DNA of 64,000 nucleotides from JAKFEW01 sp036675505 (GCA_036675505.1 JAKFEW010000093.1:42752-106751), one strand, 5' to 3'. Shown: positions 42,987 to 52,599, counted from the stretch's first letter. The notes: generated by a model not told the origin, from the letters alone. Translations and numbers: made by a program.

Positions 42987-45664
42987 GCGCGCCAGCCGGC
43001 GCGGACAGCCCGCGCACGCTCCCCGACGCGGCGGAGGCCTCGCGTTTCCTCGCGGCGCTCGTGGCGTCCAGCCAGGAGGCAATTATCGGGTTTACGCTCG
43101 ACGGCGTCATCCTGAGCTGGAACGCCGGCGCCGAGAAGTTGTACGGGTACACGCAAGCCGAGGCCGTCGGGCAGGACGTCGCCTTCCTCACGCCAGCCGA
43201 ATGCTCAGGGGAGATCCCCGACATCTTCGGTCGGCTCGCCCAGGGCCAGACCATCGAGCGGTACCGGACGGAGCGCCTCCGGAAAGACGGCACCCGCGTC
43301 CACGCCTCCATCAGCTTCTCGCTGGTGCGCGACGCCGCGGGGGCGATGCTCGGAGCATCCGCGATCCACCGCGACGTGGGCGAGCTGGTGCGGGTCGAGA
43401 CCGTCCGGCAACGGGTCGCGGCGGGTGCGACGCTGCCCCACGGTGAGGCCTTCTTCGAAGCGCTGACGCGGTACCTGATCGACTCGCTCGACGTCGACTA
43501 CGCGTTCGTCTCGGCGATCGCGGAGGCCGATCTCCGGGCCCTCGCGTTCGCCGACCGTGAGCGAAATCACGCCATGTTGATCCTGCCGTTGGCCGGCAGC
43601 CCCTGCGAAGGGGCGATGCGCCACGGCCGCCTCACCGTCGCATCGGGCCTCCCCGCGGCGTTCCCGGCCTATAGGACGATCGACCCGTTGGATCTAGAGA
43701 GTTACGCGGGCGTGGCGCTCCATGACGACACGGGGGTGCCCATGGGCGTGGTCGCCGTCGCGGGCACGGCGCCGTTCCGGGATCCCGAGTTCGTGGTCGC
43801 GCTGCTCGACTTGGTCGCGCCGCGCGCGGAGGTGGAGTTGCGACAGCGGCGCGCCCGGCTCGCGCTCGCCGAGAGCGAGGAGCGCTACCGCCGCCTGATC
43901 GAGCTCTCCCCGGACATGGTCATGGTGCACGCGGGCGGCCGCTTCGTCTTCGCGAACGCGACCGCCGCGCGCATGCTGGCCGCACCCGGCCCGGAGGCCC
44001 TGATCGGCCGCCCCGTCGGCGACGTCTCTCCGCTGCCCTATGCGGACGTCACCGCCTGCTGCGCGGCGAACTACCCGTGCCGCGGCAGCGGTCCCCTCGC
44101 CACGCCGATGCTTCGGCGGCTGGACGGCAAGCTCCTCGACGTGACGGCCGCCGCGGCGCCGATCACCTTCGAGGGCCGCCCCGCCTGCATGGTCGTCTAC
44201 CGGGACGTGACCGAGCAGAAGCGCACCGCGGCCTCGCTCTCGGAGGCCCAAAGGATCGCGCGCATCGGCAGCTTCGAGTGGAACCTGATGACGGACACGC
44301 ATTGGTGGTCCGACGAGCTCTACCGGCTGCTGGGCCTGAGGCCTGGTGCGGAGGCGCCGACGCTCGCCCGGTTCCTGGCGGCGATCGACCCGTTCGACCG
44401 CCCGGCCGTCGAGGCGGCGCTCACGGGCGCCAGGCGGGACCACCGGCCCTTCCGGCTCGACTTCATGGTGTTGGACCATGAGGACGGCGCCTGCCGGCTC
44501 GAGGGCCGGGGGCACATCGTCACCGACGGCAAAGGTGTCCCCCTCCGCCTGATCGGCACCGCGCAAGACGTGTCCGAGGCGCGCCGCGCGGCGCTCGCGC
44601 TGCAAGCCTCCGAGGCCCGCTTCCGGTCCGTGGTGGCCACGGCCGGCGAGGGCATCGTGCTCGGCAACCAGGACGGCGAGATCATCCTCTGGAACCCGGG
44701 GGCCGCCAGCATCTTCGGCTACGACATGACCGAGACGCTGGGCCGCCCGCTCACGATGCTCATGCCCGAGCGGTTCCGCCAGGCGCACACCAGGGCCCTG
44801 GCCGCCGCCGCGCGCCGGGGTCACCCGATCCACCGCAAGCCGGTCGAGTTCGTCGGCCTGCACAAGGACGGCACGGAGTTCCCGCTCGAGCTCAGCCTCA
44901 CCAGCTGGGAATCCGACGGCGAGCGCTACTTCACCGGGCTGGTGCGCGACATCTCGGATCGCCGGGCGATCGAGCGCATGAAGGACACGTTCATCGCCAC
45001 GATCAGCCACGAGCTGCGCACGCCACTCAACACGATCACCTGCTCGCTCGACCTGCTGAGCTCGGGCGCCCTCGGCCTCGGGTCCGAGAAGGCCGCGCGC
45101 ATCCTCGAGATCGCGCAGTCGAACACCGATCGCCTCGCGCGCATCGTCAGCGACATCCTGGATCTTCAGGTGCTCGACCAGGGCCGGGTGCCGATCATGC
45201 GCGAACCCTGCGACCTCGCCGCCGTGGTGCGCGAAGCCGTCCAGACGACCGCCCCGATGGCGGAGCGCCGGGAGGTCGCCGTCGAGAAAGCGCTCACCTT
45301 GCCGCCGGAGTTCTCGCTCAGAGCGGACGCCGGCAGGCTCCACCAGACGCTCGTGAACCTGCTCGTCAACGCGATTCGCTATGCGCCGCCGGGGAGCCGG
45401 ATCGTGGTCTCCGCGAGCGCGGGCGCCACCGAGGTGCGGCTCGCGGTCGACGACGAAGGCCCCGGCATCCCGCCCGAGCAGCGCGAGCTGGTGTTCGAGC
45501 GGTTCTACCAGGCCGCGCCGCCGAGCGAGGGACAGGCGCCGGGCACGGGCCTCGGGCTCGCCATCTGCCGCGCGATCGTGCAGCAACATGGGGGGCGCAT
45601 CTGGATCGAGGACGGCCCACGCGGCGGCGCCGCCTTCGTGCTGACCCTTCCTACTCGCCCTTAA
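42983..45664 (+). CDS. Multi-PAS/GAF soluble histidine kinase
   Basis: 893 residues from GTG 42983, with no membrane segments. Order: PAS (about 20-140, EAIIGFTLDGVILSWN), GAF-like (about 150-300), PAS (about 310-415), PAS (about 425-540), PAS (about 545-665, FGYDMTETLGRP), HisKA with ISHELRTPLN (His676), and HATPase with LLVNAIRYAPPG and GTGLGLAI. It is the likely phosphodonor for the coupled LuxR-type regulator. The PAS domains may bind heme, flavin or small molecules, which cannot be told from sequence. Confidence 0.9.
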   Translation: MSAPAGADSPRTLPDAAEASRFLAALVASSQEAIIGFTLDGVILSWNAGAEKLYGYTQAEAVGQDVAFLTPAECSGEIPDIFGRLAQGQTIERYRTERLRKDGTRVHASISFSLVRDAAGAMLGASAIHRDVGELVRVETVRQRVAAGATLPHGEAFFEALTRYLIDSLDVDYAFVSAIAEADLRALAFADRERNHAMLILPLAGSPCEGAMRHGRLTVASGLPAAFPAYRTIDPLDLESYAGVALHDDTGVPMGVVAVAGTAPFRDPEFVVALLDLVAPRAEVELRQRRARLALAESEERYRRLIELSPDMVMVHAGGRFVFANATAARMLAAPGPEALIGRPVGDVSPLPYADVTACCAANYPCRGSGPLATPMLRRLDGKLLDVTAAAAPITFEGRPACMVVYRDVTEQKRTAASLSEAQRIARIGSFEWNLMTDTHWWSDELYRLLGLRPGAEAPTLARFLAAIDPFDRPAVEAALTGARRDHRPFRLDFMVLDHEDGACRLEGRGHIVTDGKGVPLRLIGTAQDVSEARRAALALQASEARFRSVVATAGEGIVLGNQDGEIILWNPGAASIFGYDMTETLGRPLTMLMPERFRQAHTRALAAAARRGHPIHRKPVEFVGLHKDGTEFPLELSLTSWESDGERYFTGLVRDISDRRAIERMKDTFIATISHELRTPLNTITCSLDLLSSGALGLGSEKAARILEIAQSNTDRLARIVSDILDLQVLDQGRVPIMREPCDLAAVVREAVQTTAPMAERREVAVEKALTLPPEFSLRADAGRLHQTLVNLLVNAIRYAPPGSRIVVSASAGATEVRLAVDDEGPGIPPEQRELVFERFYQAAPPSEGQAPGTGLGLAICRAIVQQHGGRIWIEDGPRGGAAFVLTLPTRP

Positions 45665-45681
45665 CCGCATTTCCCTCGAGA

Positions 45682-45687
45682 TATAAT
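45682..45687 (+). promoter_or_regulatory. -10 box for the lipoprotein/S8 protease operon
   Basis: Perfect TATAAT about 70 bases upstream of the lipoprotein start, in an AT-rich stretch (45661-45720) unlike its surroundings. CTTAACC lies 15 bases upstream in the approximate -35 position. GGAGG (45750-45754) is the SD. Confidence 0.4.
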
Positions 45688-45757
45688 CTTTCCTTTACCG
45701 AATATTGTTTCTCCTGGTCGATAGATCGGCATCGCCCCCGACGCCCTGGAGGAAACC

Positions 45758-46378
45758 ATGACCCGCCGTGCCGCCCTCGGTCTGCTCATCGTCGCCGCTT
45801 CCGCGCTGACCGCCTGCGCGCAGACGTCGCCATTCGCCCTGCAGCGTGGCGCGATGGCGGGGGCCCCGCCAGAGCGGACGGCCTCCGGCCTGTTCGGCCC
45901 CAAGCTCCCCGAGGATCGCCCGCTCTCGACCGACGAGCGCGAGGGCGACTTCGACAAGTTCCTGGCCGTCGCCCGCAAGGACGCCGTGAAGTGGGCGCCG
46001 AACGCGGTGCTCTCCGGCGCCCAGGCCGTGAACGTCGACGCCAAGGGCCGCAAGAACGGCGGCACGACCTACAGCTACACCTTCACCGCGGGCAAGAGCG
46101 CCGCGACCATCGCGATCACCGGCAACAACGTCTCGTTCGAGAAGGCCAAGGCCGCGCCGCCGATGGACACCGCCGGCATCATCCCGGCCGCCAACGCGCT
46201 CGACGCCGCGCTCGCCACCAAGACCCTCGGTGGCGACTCGTACGTCGTCCAGCTCGCCCAGCCGAAGGGCGTGGCGGCGCCGGTCTACCTGGTTGCAGAG
46301 ATGAAGAAGGACGGCGCACGGGTGCTCGTGAACGCCCGCACCGGCGAGGCGATCGTGCCCAGCCAGCCCACCAAGTAG
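45758..46378 (+). CDS. Lipoprotein of unknown function
   Basis: 206 residues. The signal is MTRRAALGLLIVAASALTAC with the lipobox LTAC, so Cys20 would be lipidated. The mature N-terminus (QTSPFALQRG) is a flexible spacer. The rest is an alpha/beta domain of about 150 residues with a WAPNAVLSGAQAVNVDAKG stretch. No catalytic motif is evident. It is 16 bases upstream of the S8 peptidase gene and could be its inhibitor, chaperone or substrate, which is inference from the pairing only. Confidence 0.7.
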   Translation: MTRRAALGLLIVAASALTACAQTSPFALQRGAMAGAPPERTASGLFGPKLPEDRPLSTDEREGDFDKFLAVARKDAVKWAPNAVLSGAQAVNVDAKGRKNGGTTYSYTFTAGKSAATIAITGNNVSFEKAKAAPPMDTAGIIPAANALDAALATKTLGGDSYVVQLAQPKGVAAPVYLVAEMKKDGARVLVNARTGEAIVPSQPTK

Positions 46379-46394
46379 ACCTTCGGAGGAACTC

Positions 46395-47789
46395 ATGATC
46401 CGGCTTCGCTCGCTCACCTGCGCCGTCGTTTTTTCTGCCGTCCTCGCGGGCTGCGGCCAGGGCGCCACGCCCTTCGCGCCCGGCCTGGGCGGGACCGTCA
46501 ACGAGGGCGACACCTCGATGGCGATGGCCAAGAAGAAAGGCCATGTGAAGAAGGACGCGGTGATGGTCCAGCTGCGCGACATGAAGGACGCGCAGGCGAT
46601 CGCCCGCGAGAACGGCCTGGAAATCGCCCGCGCGATCGCGCCGATTCGCCTCCTCGAGCTGCGCGCCCCGGAAGGCGCGCCGCAGAACGGCTGGCTCGAC
46701 GGCACGCTCAAGAAGCTCGAGGGCGACAAGCGCATCGCGATGGCCGAGCCCTGCCTCGCCATGAAGCTCAAGGAGCGGCGCGCCGAATCCCTCAAAGACG
46801 AGCCGATCGAGGGCCCGAACGACCCGCTCAAGCCGCTGCAGTACAGCCTCGAGGCGATGCAGGTGCCGGCCGCGTGGAAGGTCACGATGGGCAGCCCCGA
46901 CGTCGTGGTGGCGGTCATCGACTCCGGCGTCGACCACAAGCACAAGGATCTCTCGAACAACCTCGTGGCGCACGGCTACGATGCCTACCACAGCAAGAAG
47001 GGCACCGAACACGCCACCACGGACACCATGAGCCGCTTCGGCGGGATGTTCGCCTCGTATGGCCACGGCACGCACGTCGCCGGCATCATCGCCGCCGAGG
47101 GCAACAACAACCGCGGCATCGTCGGCGTCGCGCCGAAGTGCAAGATCATGCCAATCAAGATCTTCCCGAGCCTGGTCGAGATGGTGCGGCCCAAGAAGAA
47201 CGAGCGCGCCGAGGACCAGAACGCGATCATCGCGTCGGCCGTCGCCGAGGGCATCGTCTACGCCGCCGAGCACGGCGCCGACGTCATCAACATGAGCCTG
47301 GGCTTCCCCACCGAGAGCCAGTCGCTGGCCCTGGCCTGCAACTACGCGCTCCAGAAGGGCGTGACCGTGCTCGTCGCCGCCGGCAACGAGCGGATGGAAG
47401 GCTCGCCGGTCAACACGCTCGCCAACCAGCCCGGCGTGATCGGCGTCGGCGCGACGGACGAAGAGGACCGCGTCACGTTCTTCTCGAACTCCGGCAAGTA
47501 CGTCTCGATCGCCGCCCCCGGCTGGCGCGTGCTCTCGACGATGCCGAGCTTCTTCAACGGCCTGATCGCGAAGCCCTACCAGTACATGGACGGCACGAGC
47601 ATGGCCTGCCCGAACGCCGCCGGCGTGGCGGCCCTGGTGAAGAGCGTGAACCCGAAGCTCTCGCCCGCGCAGGTGAAGTCGATCCTCGAGCAGTCGGCCG
47701 ACGACCGCGGCCCGAAGGGCTACGACGAGAGCTACGGGCACGGCCGCCTGAACGCGGCGCGTGCGGTGCAGCTGGCGCAGGGCAAGTAA
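46395..47789 (+). CDS. Lipoprotein S8 (subtilisin-like) serine peptidase
   Basis: 464 residues. A lipoprotein signal (lipobox LAGC) is followed by PFAPG spacing, a propeptide-like I9 region (about 50-115, VMVQLRDMKDAQAIA) and a subtilisin domain with Asp176 (VIDSGVDHKHKD), His227 (YGHGTHVAGI) and Ser402 (DGTSMACPNAAG). An oxyanion asparagine candidate lies in AAGNERM. The triad is complete, so it is probably an active, outer-surface or periplasmic, membrane-tethered protease. It is in an operon with the preceding lipoprotein. Confidence 0.92.
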   Translation: MIRLRSLTCAVVFSAVLAGCGQGATPFAPGLGGTVNEGDTSMAMAKKKGHVKKDAVMVQLRDMKDAQAIARENGLEIARAIAPIRLLELRAPEGAPQNGWLDGTLKKLEGDKRIAMAEPCLAMKLKERRAESLKDEPIEGPNDPLKPLQYSLEAMQVPAAWKVTMGSPDVVVAVIDSGVDHKHKDLSNNLVAHGYDAYHSKKGTEHATTDTMSRFGGMFASYGHGTHVAGIIAAEGNNNRGIVGVAPKCKIMPIKIFPSLVEMVRPKKNERAEDQNAIIASAVAEGIVYAAEHGADVINMSLGFPTESQSLALACNYALQKGVTVLVAAGNERMEGSPVNTLANQPGVIGVGATDEEDRVTFFSNSGKYVSIAAPGWRVLSTMPSFFNGLIAKPYQYMDGTSMACPNAAGVAALVKSVNPKLSPAQVKSILEQSADDRGPKGYDESYGHGRLNAARAVQLAQGK

Positions 47790-47795
47790 CCCCCT

Positions 47796-49346
47796 TCACC
47801 CCCGCCCTGGGGCGGGCGCCGCGACGCGCAGCGCGATCGCCGCCCCGTTGCAGGCGGGTGGCGGGCTCGGCTCAGGATCCACGGCGACCTCCACCTCCTT
47901 GAACCAGGTCACGGCGGCCTGAAGCCCGGCGGCCTGCCGCTGGAGGTCATGCGACATGCGGTTGATCTCGTCGAGGGCGATGACCACCTGATCCCCGCTG
48001 CGCTTCTGCTCGACGGTGGCCTGGCTGACCTGCTGGGTCATGCGGTTCATCAGGTCGACGGCCTGGGTGATCTGGATCGAGCTGCGCGCCTGCTCGAGCG
48101 TGGCGTCGCCCATCTGTTGGGTCAGGCGGCCCATGTTCGTGGCCGCGGCGGTGATCATCGCCGAGGACGCGGTCTGGCGCTGCGTCGCCCCGGTGATCTC
48201 GGCCATCAGGGCGTTCACCTGGCCGACGGCGTCGACGATGGCCGCGAGCGCCTCGCCCGCCTCGCGGGCGAGCGCCGTCCCGTCCTGGATCGCGGCCTCG
48301 CCCTGGCGGGTGGACGTGATCGCCTGGCCGGTCTCCTTCTGGATGCCCTTGATCAGCGTCGCGATCTCGCGGGTCGCCTTGGCCGATCGCTCGGCGAGCT
48401 TGCGCACCTCGTCGGCCACCACCGCGAACCCGCGGCCGTGCTCGCCGGCCCGCGCGGCCTCGATCGCCGCGTTCAGCGCGAGCAGGTTCGTCTGCTCGGC
48501 GATGTCGTCGATCAGCTCGACGATTTCGCCGATCTCCTCGGAGTTCTTGCCCAGGCCCTCGATCACGGCGACCACGTCGCTCATCACCCGATCGATGTGG
48601 CCCATGCCGGCGATGGTCTGGTCCACCGCCGCCCGACCGCCGCGCGCCGCCTCCGCGGCGGTCGCGGCGACCCGGTTGGCAGCGAGCACATGGCCCGCCA
48701 CCTCGTCGATGGAGATCGCCACCACATCGATCGAGCCCGAAGTCTCGGCCACCGCGGTGGCGAGCGACTCGGCGTTGCTCGCCACCTCCTGGATCGACGC
48801 CACCATCTGCTCGATCGCGCTGCTGGTCTGTTCCACGTTCGCGGCGAGATCCTGGGCGTTCGCCGAGACCTCCTGGATCGACGCCGCCATCTGCTCCATC
48901 GCGCTGCTCGTCTCACTCACGGCCGAGCCGGCCTGATCCGAGGCCGCGGCCACGGAGTCCGCGCCGCCGCGCACGTCGCCCACCACGCCGCGCAGCCGCT
49001 CGACCATGGCGTCGAAGGCCCGGCCCATGTCGCCGATTTCGTCCGCCGAGTCGAGGCCGACGCGGTGGTCGAGCTCGCCGCGCGCGATGCCCTCGGCGGC
49101 GGCAACGACCTGCCCCAGCGGCCGCGTGATCAGCCGAGCGCTCGCGACGCCCAGCCCGGCGGCGGTGGCCACCACCAGCAGCATGAGCGCGCCGATCAAG
49201 CGGATGGCCGTGCGGGCCCCCGCGACGTCCTCCACGACCCCACTGATTCCAGCCAGCTGCCAGATCGAGATGGCCCCGAGCAGCAACGCGAGGCAGCCCA
49301 CGATCACATAGCCCCCGAAAATCTTCTTGCCGACCGTCAATCGCAC
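47796..49346 (-). CDS. Methyl-accepting chemotaxis protein lacking a large periplasmic domain
   Basis: 516 residues from GTG 49346, which has GAAGGAGG 7 bases upstream. TM1 (about 8-30) and TM2 (about 48-70) are separated by fewer than 20 residues, then HAMP and the cytoplasmic domain with the tip EQTNLLALNAAIEAARAGEHG. It shares the 28-residue stalk repeats and most signalling sequence with the MCP at 37.7 kb, but has lost the sensory bundle. It may sense the membrane or energy state, or relay signals from a soluble partner. It lies 55 bases after the FapA-like gene on the same strand. Confidence 0.9.
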   Translation of the reverse strand: MRLTVGKKIFGGYVIVGCLALLLGAISIWQLAGISGVVEDVAGARTAIRLIGALMLLVVATAAGLGVASARLITRPLGQVVAAAEGIARGELDHRVGLDSADEIGDMGRAFDAMVERLRGVVGDVRGGADSVAAASDQAGSAVSETSSAMEQMAASIQEVSANAQDLAANVEQTSSAIEQMVASIQEVASNAESLATAVAETSGSIDVVAISIDEVAGHVLAANRVAATAAEAARGGRAAVDQTIAGMGHIDRVMSDVVAVIEGLGKNSEEIGEIVELIDDIAEQTNLLALNAAIEAARAGEHGRGFAVVADEVRKLAERSAKATREIATLIKGIQKETGQAITSTRQGEAAIQDGTALAREAGEALAAIVDAVGQVNALMAEITGATQRQTASSAMITAAATNMGRLTQQMGDATLEQARSSIQITQAVDLMNRMTQQVSQATVEQKRSGDQVVIALDEINRMSHDLQRQAAGLQAAVTWFKEVEVAVDPEPSPPPACNGAAIALRVAAPAPGRG

Positions 49347-49401
49347 CTGCGTGCCTCCTTCTTGGTTGGTCTGTCGTTCCGTCGCTCCGGTGGGCCCGGG
49401 C

Positions 49402-50298
49402 TCAGCCATCCGGCCGTCCAGGCGTGATCAGGGGCATGGGCCGGCCTCCCTCGATCTCCAGATCGAGGGGTGCGATCTCCACGGCCGATGCCCCCTCCAG
49501 CAGCAGGGCGCCAGGCACGCGCGTGGCGGATCTCAAGTGCTGCGCCCCTAGCCGCACGGCGACACCGGGGTGCAGTTCGCCGTGGATGCGTACATACGGC
49601 CGCGCGACCGGCGCCGGCGCCGGCTGGGCGGCGGCCTGATCGGCCAGCGCCTTGTCGCGCTCACGCAAGTGCAGGATCAGCGTGGCGAGCTTGACGACCA
49701 TCGCGCGCGCGCCGTCGTTGCGCGGATCCTTCGCGAGCCGTCGGTGCTCGTCGAGCAAGATCTCGAGCCGCAGCCCCTGCTCGGCGAGCTCCCGCCGCGC
49801 CCGCGCGATCGCCCGGCCATCGTCCGCCGGCGGCGGCGGCGGCACCACCGCGACATAGGTCGGGACCGCGAGCTCGCTGCCCAGCGTGCCTGCCACGAGC
49901 CACTCGAGCAGCGCGAGCTCGCCGCCCACGATCGAGCCGCCGACGCGGGCGCGGGGCGCCGAGACATTGGCCCGGATCAGGTCCTCGCGCACCACGACGT
50001 CGCGCCCCGCCTCGATCGCGGCGTGCTCCACGAAGCGGGCGTACACGTCCTGGCCGGCCACCAGGTGCGCGCCCTGGCGCACGCCGCCATGCACCACGAT
50101 CCGGCCGCCGGCGCGCACGGGCGTGCCCTGCACCCCGCCCAGGACATGGACGTCGCCGCCCGCGTTGATGCCAGCGGGCCGCTCGACATGCCCCTCGATC
50201 ACCAGGTCGCCGGGCACGTCGATCGCCGGACCATCGGGCTCCAGGTCACCCGCGATGAAAGGTGGCTCCTCGTCGGGATCGAGATGGACGGTGGGCAT
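49402..50298 (-). CDS. FapA/DUF342-like protein lacking the N-terminal domain
   Basis: 298 residues. The first strand MPTVHLDPDE matches the other FapA-like proteins, but the following LLARxGVRxG unit and linker domain are missing. The beta-helix (GDVHVLGGVQG, VVREDLIRANVSAPRARVGG), VAVVPPPPP linker, coiled coil (LLDEHRRLAKDPRNDGA) and C-terminal domain (IHGELHPGVAVRLGA) closely match the 443-residue protein. ATG 50298 has GAGGAG 4-5 bases upstream. The retained first strand suggests an internal deletion rather than a new start. It pairs with the short MCP. Confidence 0.8.
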   Translation of the reverse strand: MPTVHLDPDEEPPFIAGDLEPDGPAIDVPGDLVIEGHVERPAGINAGGDVHVLGGVQGTPVRAGGRIVVHGGVRQGAHLVAGQDVYARFVEHAAIEAGRDVVVREDLIRANVSAPRARVGGSIVGGELALLEWLVAGTLGSELAVPTYVAVVPPPPPADDGRAIARARRELAEQGLRLEILLDEHRRLAKDPRNDGARAMVVKLATLILHLRERDKALADQAAAQPAPAPVARPYVRIHGELHPGVAVRLGAQHLRSATRVPGALLLEGASAVEIAPLDLEIEGGRPMPLITPGRPDG

Positions 50299-50560
50299 GG
50301 GCTCCTCGCTCGGGTCCGGCGGCCGGCCGAACCTGCACGACGCCAGTTCGGTGGGGGCGGGTCCCATCCTAAGTTCGCCACGGCGGCCGCCCAAGGGCCC
50401 GGAAGCCTTTTCAGCGCCGGGACCCTGGCCCGATCCCTGGACGCGGTCGGGACCCTGGTCCCGATCTGAAGACAAGGTTCCGTATTTCCAGCTGAGCCTC
50501 GAAGCGGCCGGGAACAATACAATGGATCCCCTCCGCCGACCGCCAGGAAAGGAGCCGGCC
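50299..50560. promoter_or_regulatory. Divergent regulatory region with two near-identical repeats
   Basis: No gene in these 262 bases. GGGACCCTGG(T)CCCGATC occurs at 50419-50435 and 50449-50466, 30 bp apart. The second contains GGTCCCGAT, identical to the repeats upstream of the first REC-LuxR gene. The layout (FapA-like operon one way, LuxR regulator the other) repeats that of 42.0-42.3 kb. Confidence 0.45.
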
Positions 50561-51232
50561 ATGGTCGTCACCTCCTCCACCCCGACCCTGAAGACCGGGC
50601 GCCCCCGGCTGCTGCTGGTCGATGACGACCCTGTCGTGTTGGACCTGCTGGCGACGTGGTTCACCCGCCGCGGCTACGACGTCTGCAAAGCGTCCAACGG
50701 CATCAAGGCCCTGGCGCATTCGCGAGAAGCGACCTTCGACGTCGTGGTCACCGACCTCGACATGCCGGGCCTCGACGGCCTTCAGTTGCTCGGGGTCTAC
50801 AAGGAGCTGGCGCCCGAGACCGAGGTGATCATCCTGTCCGGGCGCGGGAACATGGAGACGGCGATCGCCGCCCTGCGCGAGGGCCGGGCGTTCGACTTCC
50901 TCATCAAGCCCGTGGACAGCCTAAGCCAGCTCGAGGGCACCGTCACACGGGCGCTGGCGCGGCGGGCCACGCTGCTCGCCTCGCGGATGGCGGGCGCGGC
51001 GTCGGTGGGCGGGGCGATCGAGCCGCGCCCGGCCCTCCACGAGCCGCTCACCCAGCGCGAGCTCGAGATCCTCGCGCTGTTGGTCAACGGCCTCGACAAC
51101 CGCCAGATCGCCGACCACCTGTTCCTGAGCTGGAAGACCGTGAAGAACAACCTCACGCGGGTCTACGAGAAGCTGCAGGTCACGAACCGCACCCAGGCGG
51201 TCCTGGCCTGCCAGCGCCACGGGCTGATTTGA
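50561..51232 (+). CDS. REC - LuxR-type response regulator, copy 2
   Basis: 223 residues. Phospho-acceptor Asp65 (VVVTDLDMPGLDG), FLIKPVDS, and HTH segment LTQRELEILALLVNGLDNRQI with KTVKNNLTRVYEKLQV. It is a clear paralogue of the regulator at 42345 and sits in the same divergent position beside a FapA-like gene, but has no coupled kinase. AGGAAAGGAG precedes ATG 50561. It is convergent with the first FIST gene, with a GC-rich palindrome (51244-51255) between them. Confidence 0.9.
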   Translation: MVVTSSTPTLKTGRPRLLLVDDDPVVLDLLATWFTRRGYDVCKASNGIKALAHSREATFDVVVTDLDMPGLDGLQLLGVYKELAPETEVIILSGRGNMETAIAALREGRAFDFLIKPVDSLSQLEGTVTRALARRATLLASRMAGAASVGGAIEPRPALHEPLTQRELEILALLVNGLDNRQIADHLFLSWKTVKNNLTRVYEKLQVTNRTQAVLACQRHGLI

Positions 51233-51255
51233 CAGCTGCGCGGGCCCGGCCGGGC

Positions 51256-52359
51256 TCACCTGAACAACAGCATCGTCGCCGTCTGGTTGATGTGCCCCAG
51301 GTAGGCCTCACCGTAGGTGCTGAAGCCGACGGTCGGCACGTCGGCGAACAGCGCGCCATACGCGTCCGCCTCGCCCTTGGCCTCGAGGTCGAGCGTGCGG
51401 AGGATGCAGTTGAAGTTGAGCACGCCCGCCACGCCGCCCATCTCGGCGACCTTGCCGGCCAGCGCTGCGCGGGTGTCCGCGACGATCGGCCCGGAGCGCA
51501 GCACCTGGAGCTCCATGCCCTCGAGCACGTTGCAGTAGAACGCCATCCGATCGCCCTTGACCTGCTGCGGGCTGCGCACGAACGGCTCGCCGCCCACCAT
51601 CAGACCGACGGGATTCCGCATGAAGGCTTCGCTGGCGGCCTCCGGTGCGACGCCGACGGCCTCGGCATAGGCCTGGCAGGCGGGCTTGCCGTTGAACGAC
51701 ACCACCTCGCGCTGCTCGGCGTCGGCCTCGCTCACCTGTAGTGTGGCCCCAAGCGCCTCGAAGCTCTGCGTCTTGAGGATCTCGAACGGGGCGGCCGGCT
51801 CGAGCAACACCAGGAGCGCCGCGTCGGTGTGGGCCTCGCCGCCTGAGAAGACGTGGGTTCGCTCGAACTTCAGGTCGTCGCCTGCCGAGCCGCCGATGAA
51901 GGCGACGTTCGTGAGATCGCCGAGGCGATCCATCACGCGCTCCTCGCTGCGGCTCAGGCCGTCGATCAGGACCAGGCCCACGTAACGCGTGTGGTCCAGG
52001 TCGTTCATCCGGACGCCGAGCTGGTCCTCGAAGCGCGCGAGGGCGGCGTCGACCTGGCCGGGCGTGGCCGGGTGGCGGACCAGCTGGACCTGGACGCCGG
52101 CAATCGCCTCGGCCGAGAAGCCCATCGCGACGACCGAGCCTTTCAGCATGCGGCCCGCGGCGATCTCGCCGGCGGTGGTGCAACCGACGACGGTCGCGTC
52201 CGGGAACGCCGCTTGCATGGCACGGGCGATCGCCGCCGGCTCATGTCGGCTAGACGCGAAGAACACCACCAGGCGCGGTGAGTTCGAAATCTCTCGCCCG
52301 ATCGCGGCGGCCGCTTCGGCGGCCTCGGGAAGCGGGGAATAGGCGGTCTGAATCTTCAC
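51256..52359 (-). CDS. FIST-domain signal transduction protein, copy 1
   Basis: 367 residues from GTG 52359, with GAAGGAGA 7 bases upstream. FIST_N (about 25-220: VVGCTTAGEIAAGRML, YVGLVLIDGLSRSEERVM, FIGGSAGDDLKFERT) and FIST_C (about 225-360, ending GVLNFNCILRTLDL and PTVGFSTYGEAYLGHINQTATML). FIST domains are predicted to bind small ligands such as amino acids and feed kinases or chemoreceptors. It is downstream of a 66-residue gene, 26 bases apart. Confidence 0.88.
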   Translation of the reverse strand: MKIQTAYSPLPEAAEAAAAIGREISNSPRLVVFFASSRHEPAAIARAMQAAFPDATVVGCTTAGEIAAGRMLKGSVVAMGFSAEAIAGVQVQLVRHPATPGQVDAALARFEDQLGVRMNDLDHTRYVGLVLIDGLSRSEERVMDRLGDLTNVAFIGGSAGDDLKFERTHVFSGGEAHTDAALLVLLEPAAPFEILKTQSFEALGATLQVSEADAEQREVVSFNGKPACQAYAEAVGVAPEAASEAFMRNPVGLMVGGEPFVRSPQQVKGDRMAFYCNVLEGMELQVLRSGPIVADTRAALAGKVAEMGGVAGVLNFNCILRTLDLEAKGEADAYGALFADVPTVGFSTYGEAYLGHINQTATMLLFR

Positions 52360-52385
52360 AGTAGGTCTCCTTCCATCGGGCGGGC

Positions 52386-52586
52386 TCAGATGGCCACGCC
52401 GAGATCCTTGGCGAGGGACGCGAGCTTCTCGAGCACGGCCGGGTCGTCCGGCGACGCCCCGTCGTAGCGATCCGGGTCGATCCCCTTGAGGATCAACTTC
52501 GTGGCGGTCAGTTTCGCGATCGCCGCGTCGCCTTTCGCCCGTTGGTCGATGATGGCGGTGATGACCGCCTTGATTTTCCCTGGCAT
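52386..52586 (-). CDS. Small protein encoded upstream of FIST
   Basis: 66 residues: MPGKIKAVITAIIDQRAKG, then a predicted helix LTATKLILKGIDPDRYD and a C-terminal helix (LEKLASLAKDLGVAI). It has no signal peptide or cysteine motif. AGGAG lies about 10 bases upstream of ATG. Codon use matches the neighbours and it leads the FIST gene, so I consider it real. It may be a partner or regulator of the FIST protein. No family recognised. Confidence 0.6.
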   Translation of the reverse strand: MPGKIKAVITAIIDQRAKGDAAIAKLTATKLILKGIDPDRYDGASPDDPAVLEKLASLAKDLGVAI

Positions 52587-52599
52587 TCACACGCTCCTG

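Noticed and set aside
51244..51255. GCCCGGCCGGGC palindrome between convergent REC-LuxR and FIST genes as a terminator
   Set aside because: The stem is strong but no T-run follows on either strand, so I did not call a terminator.
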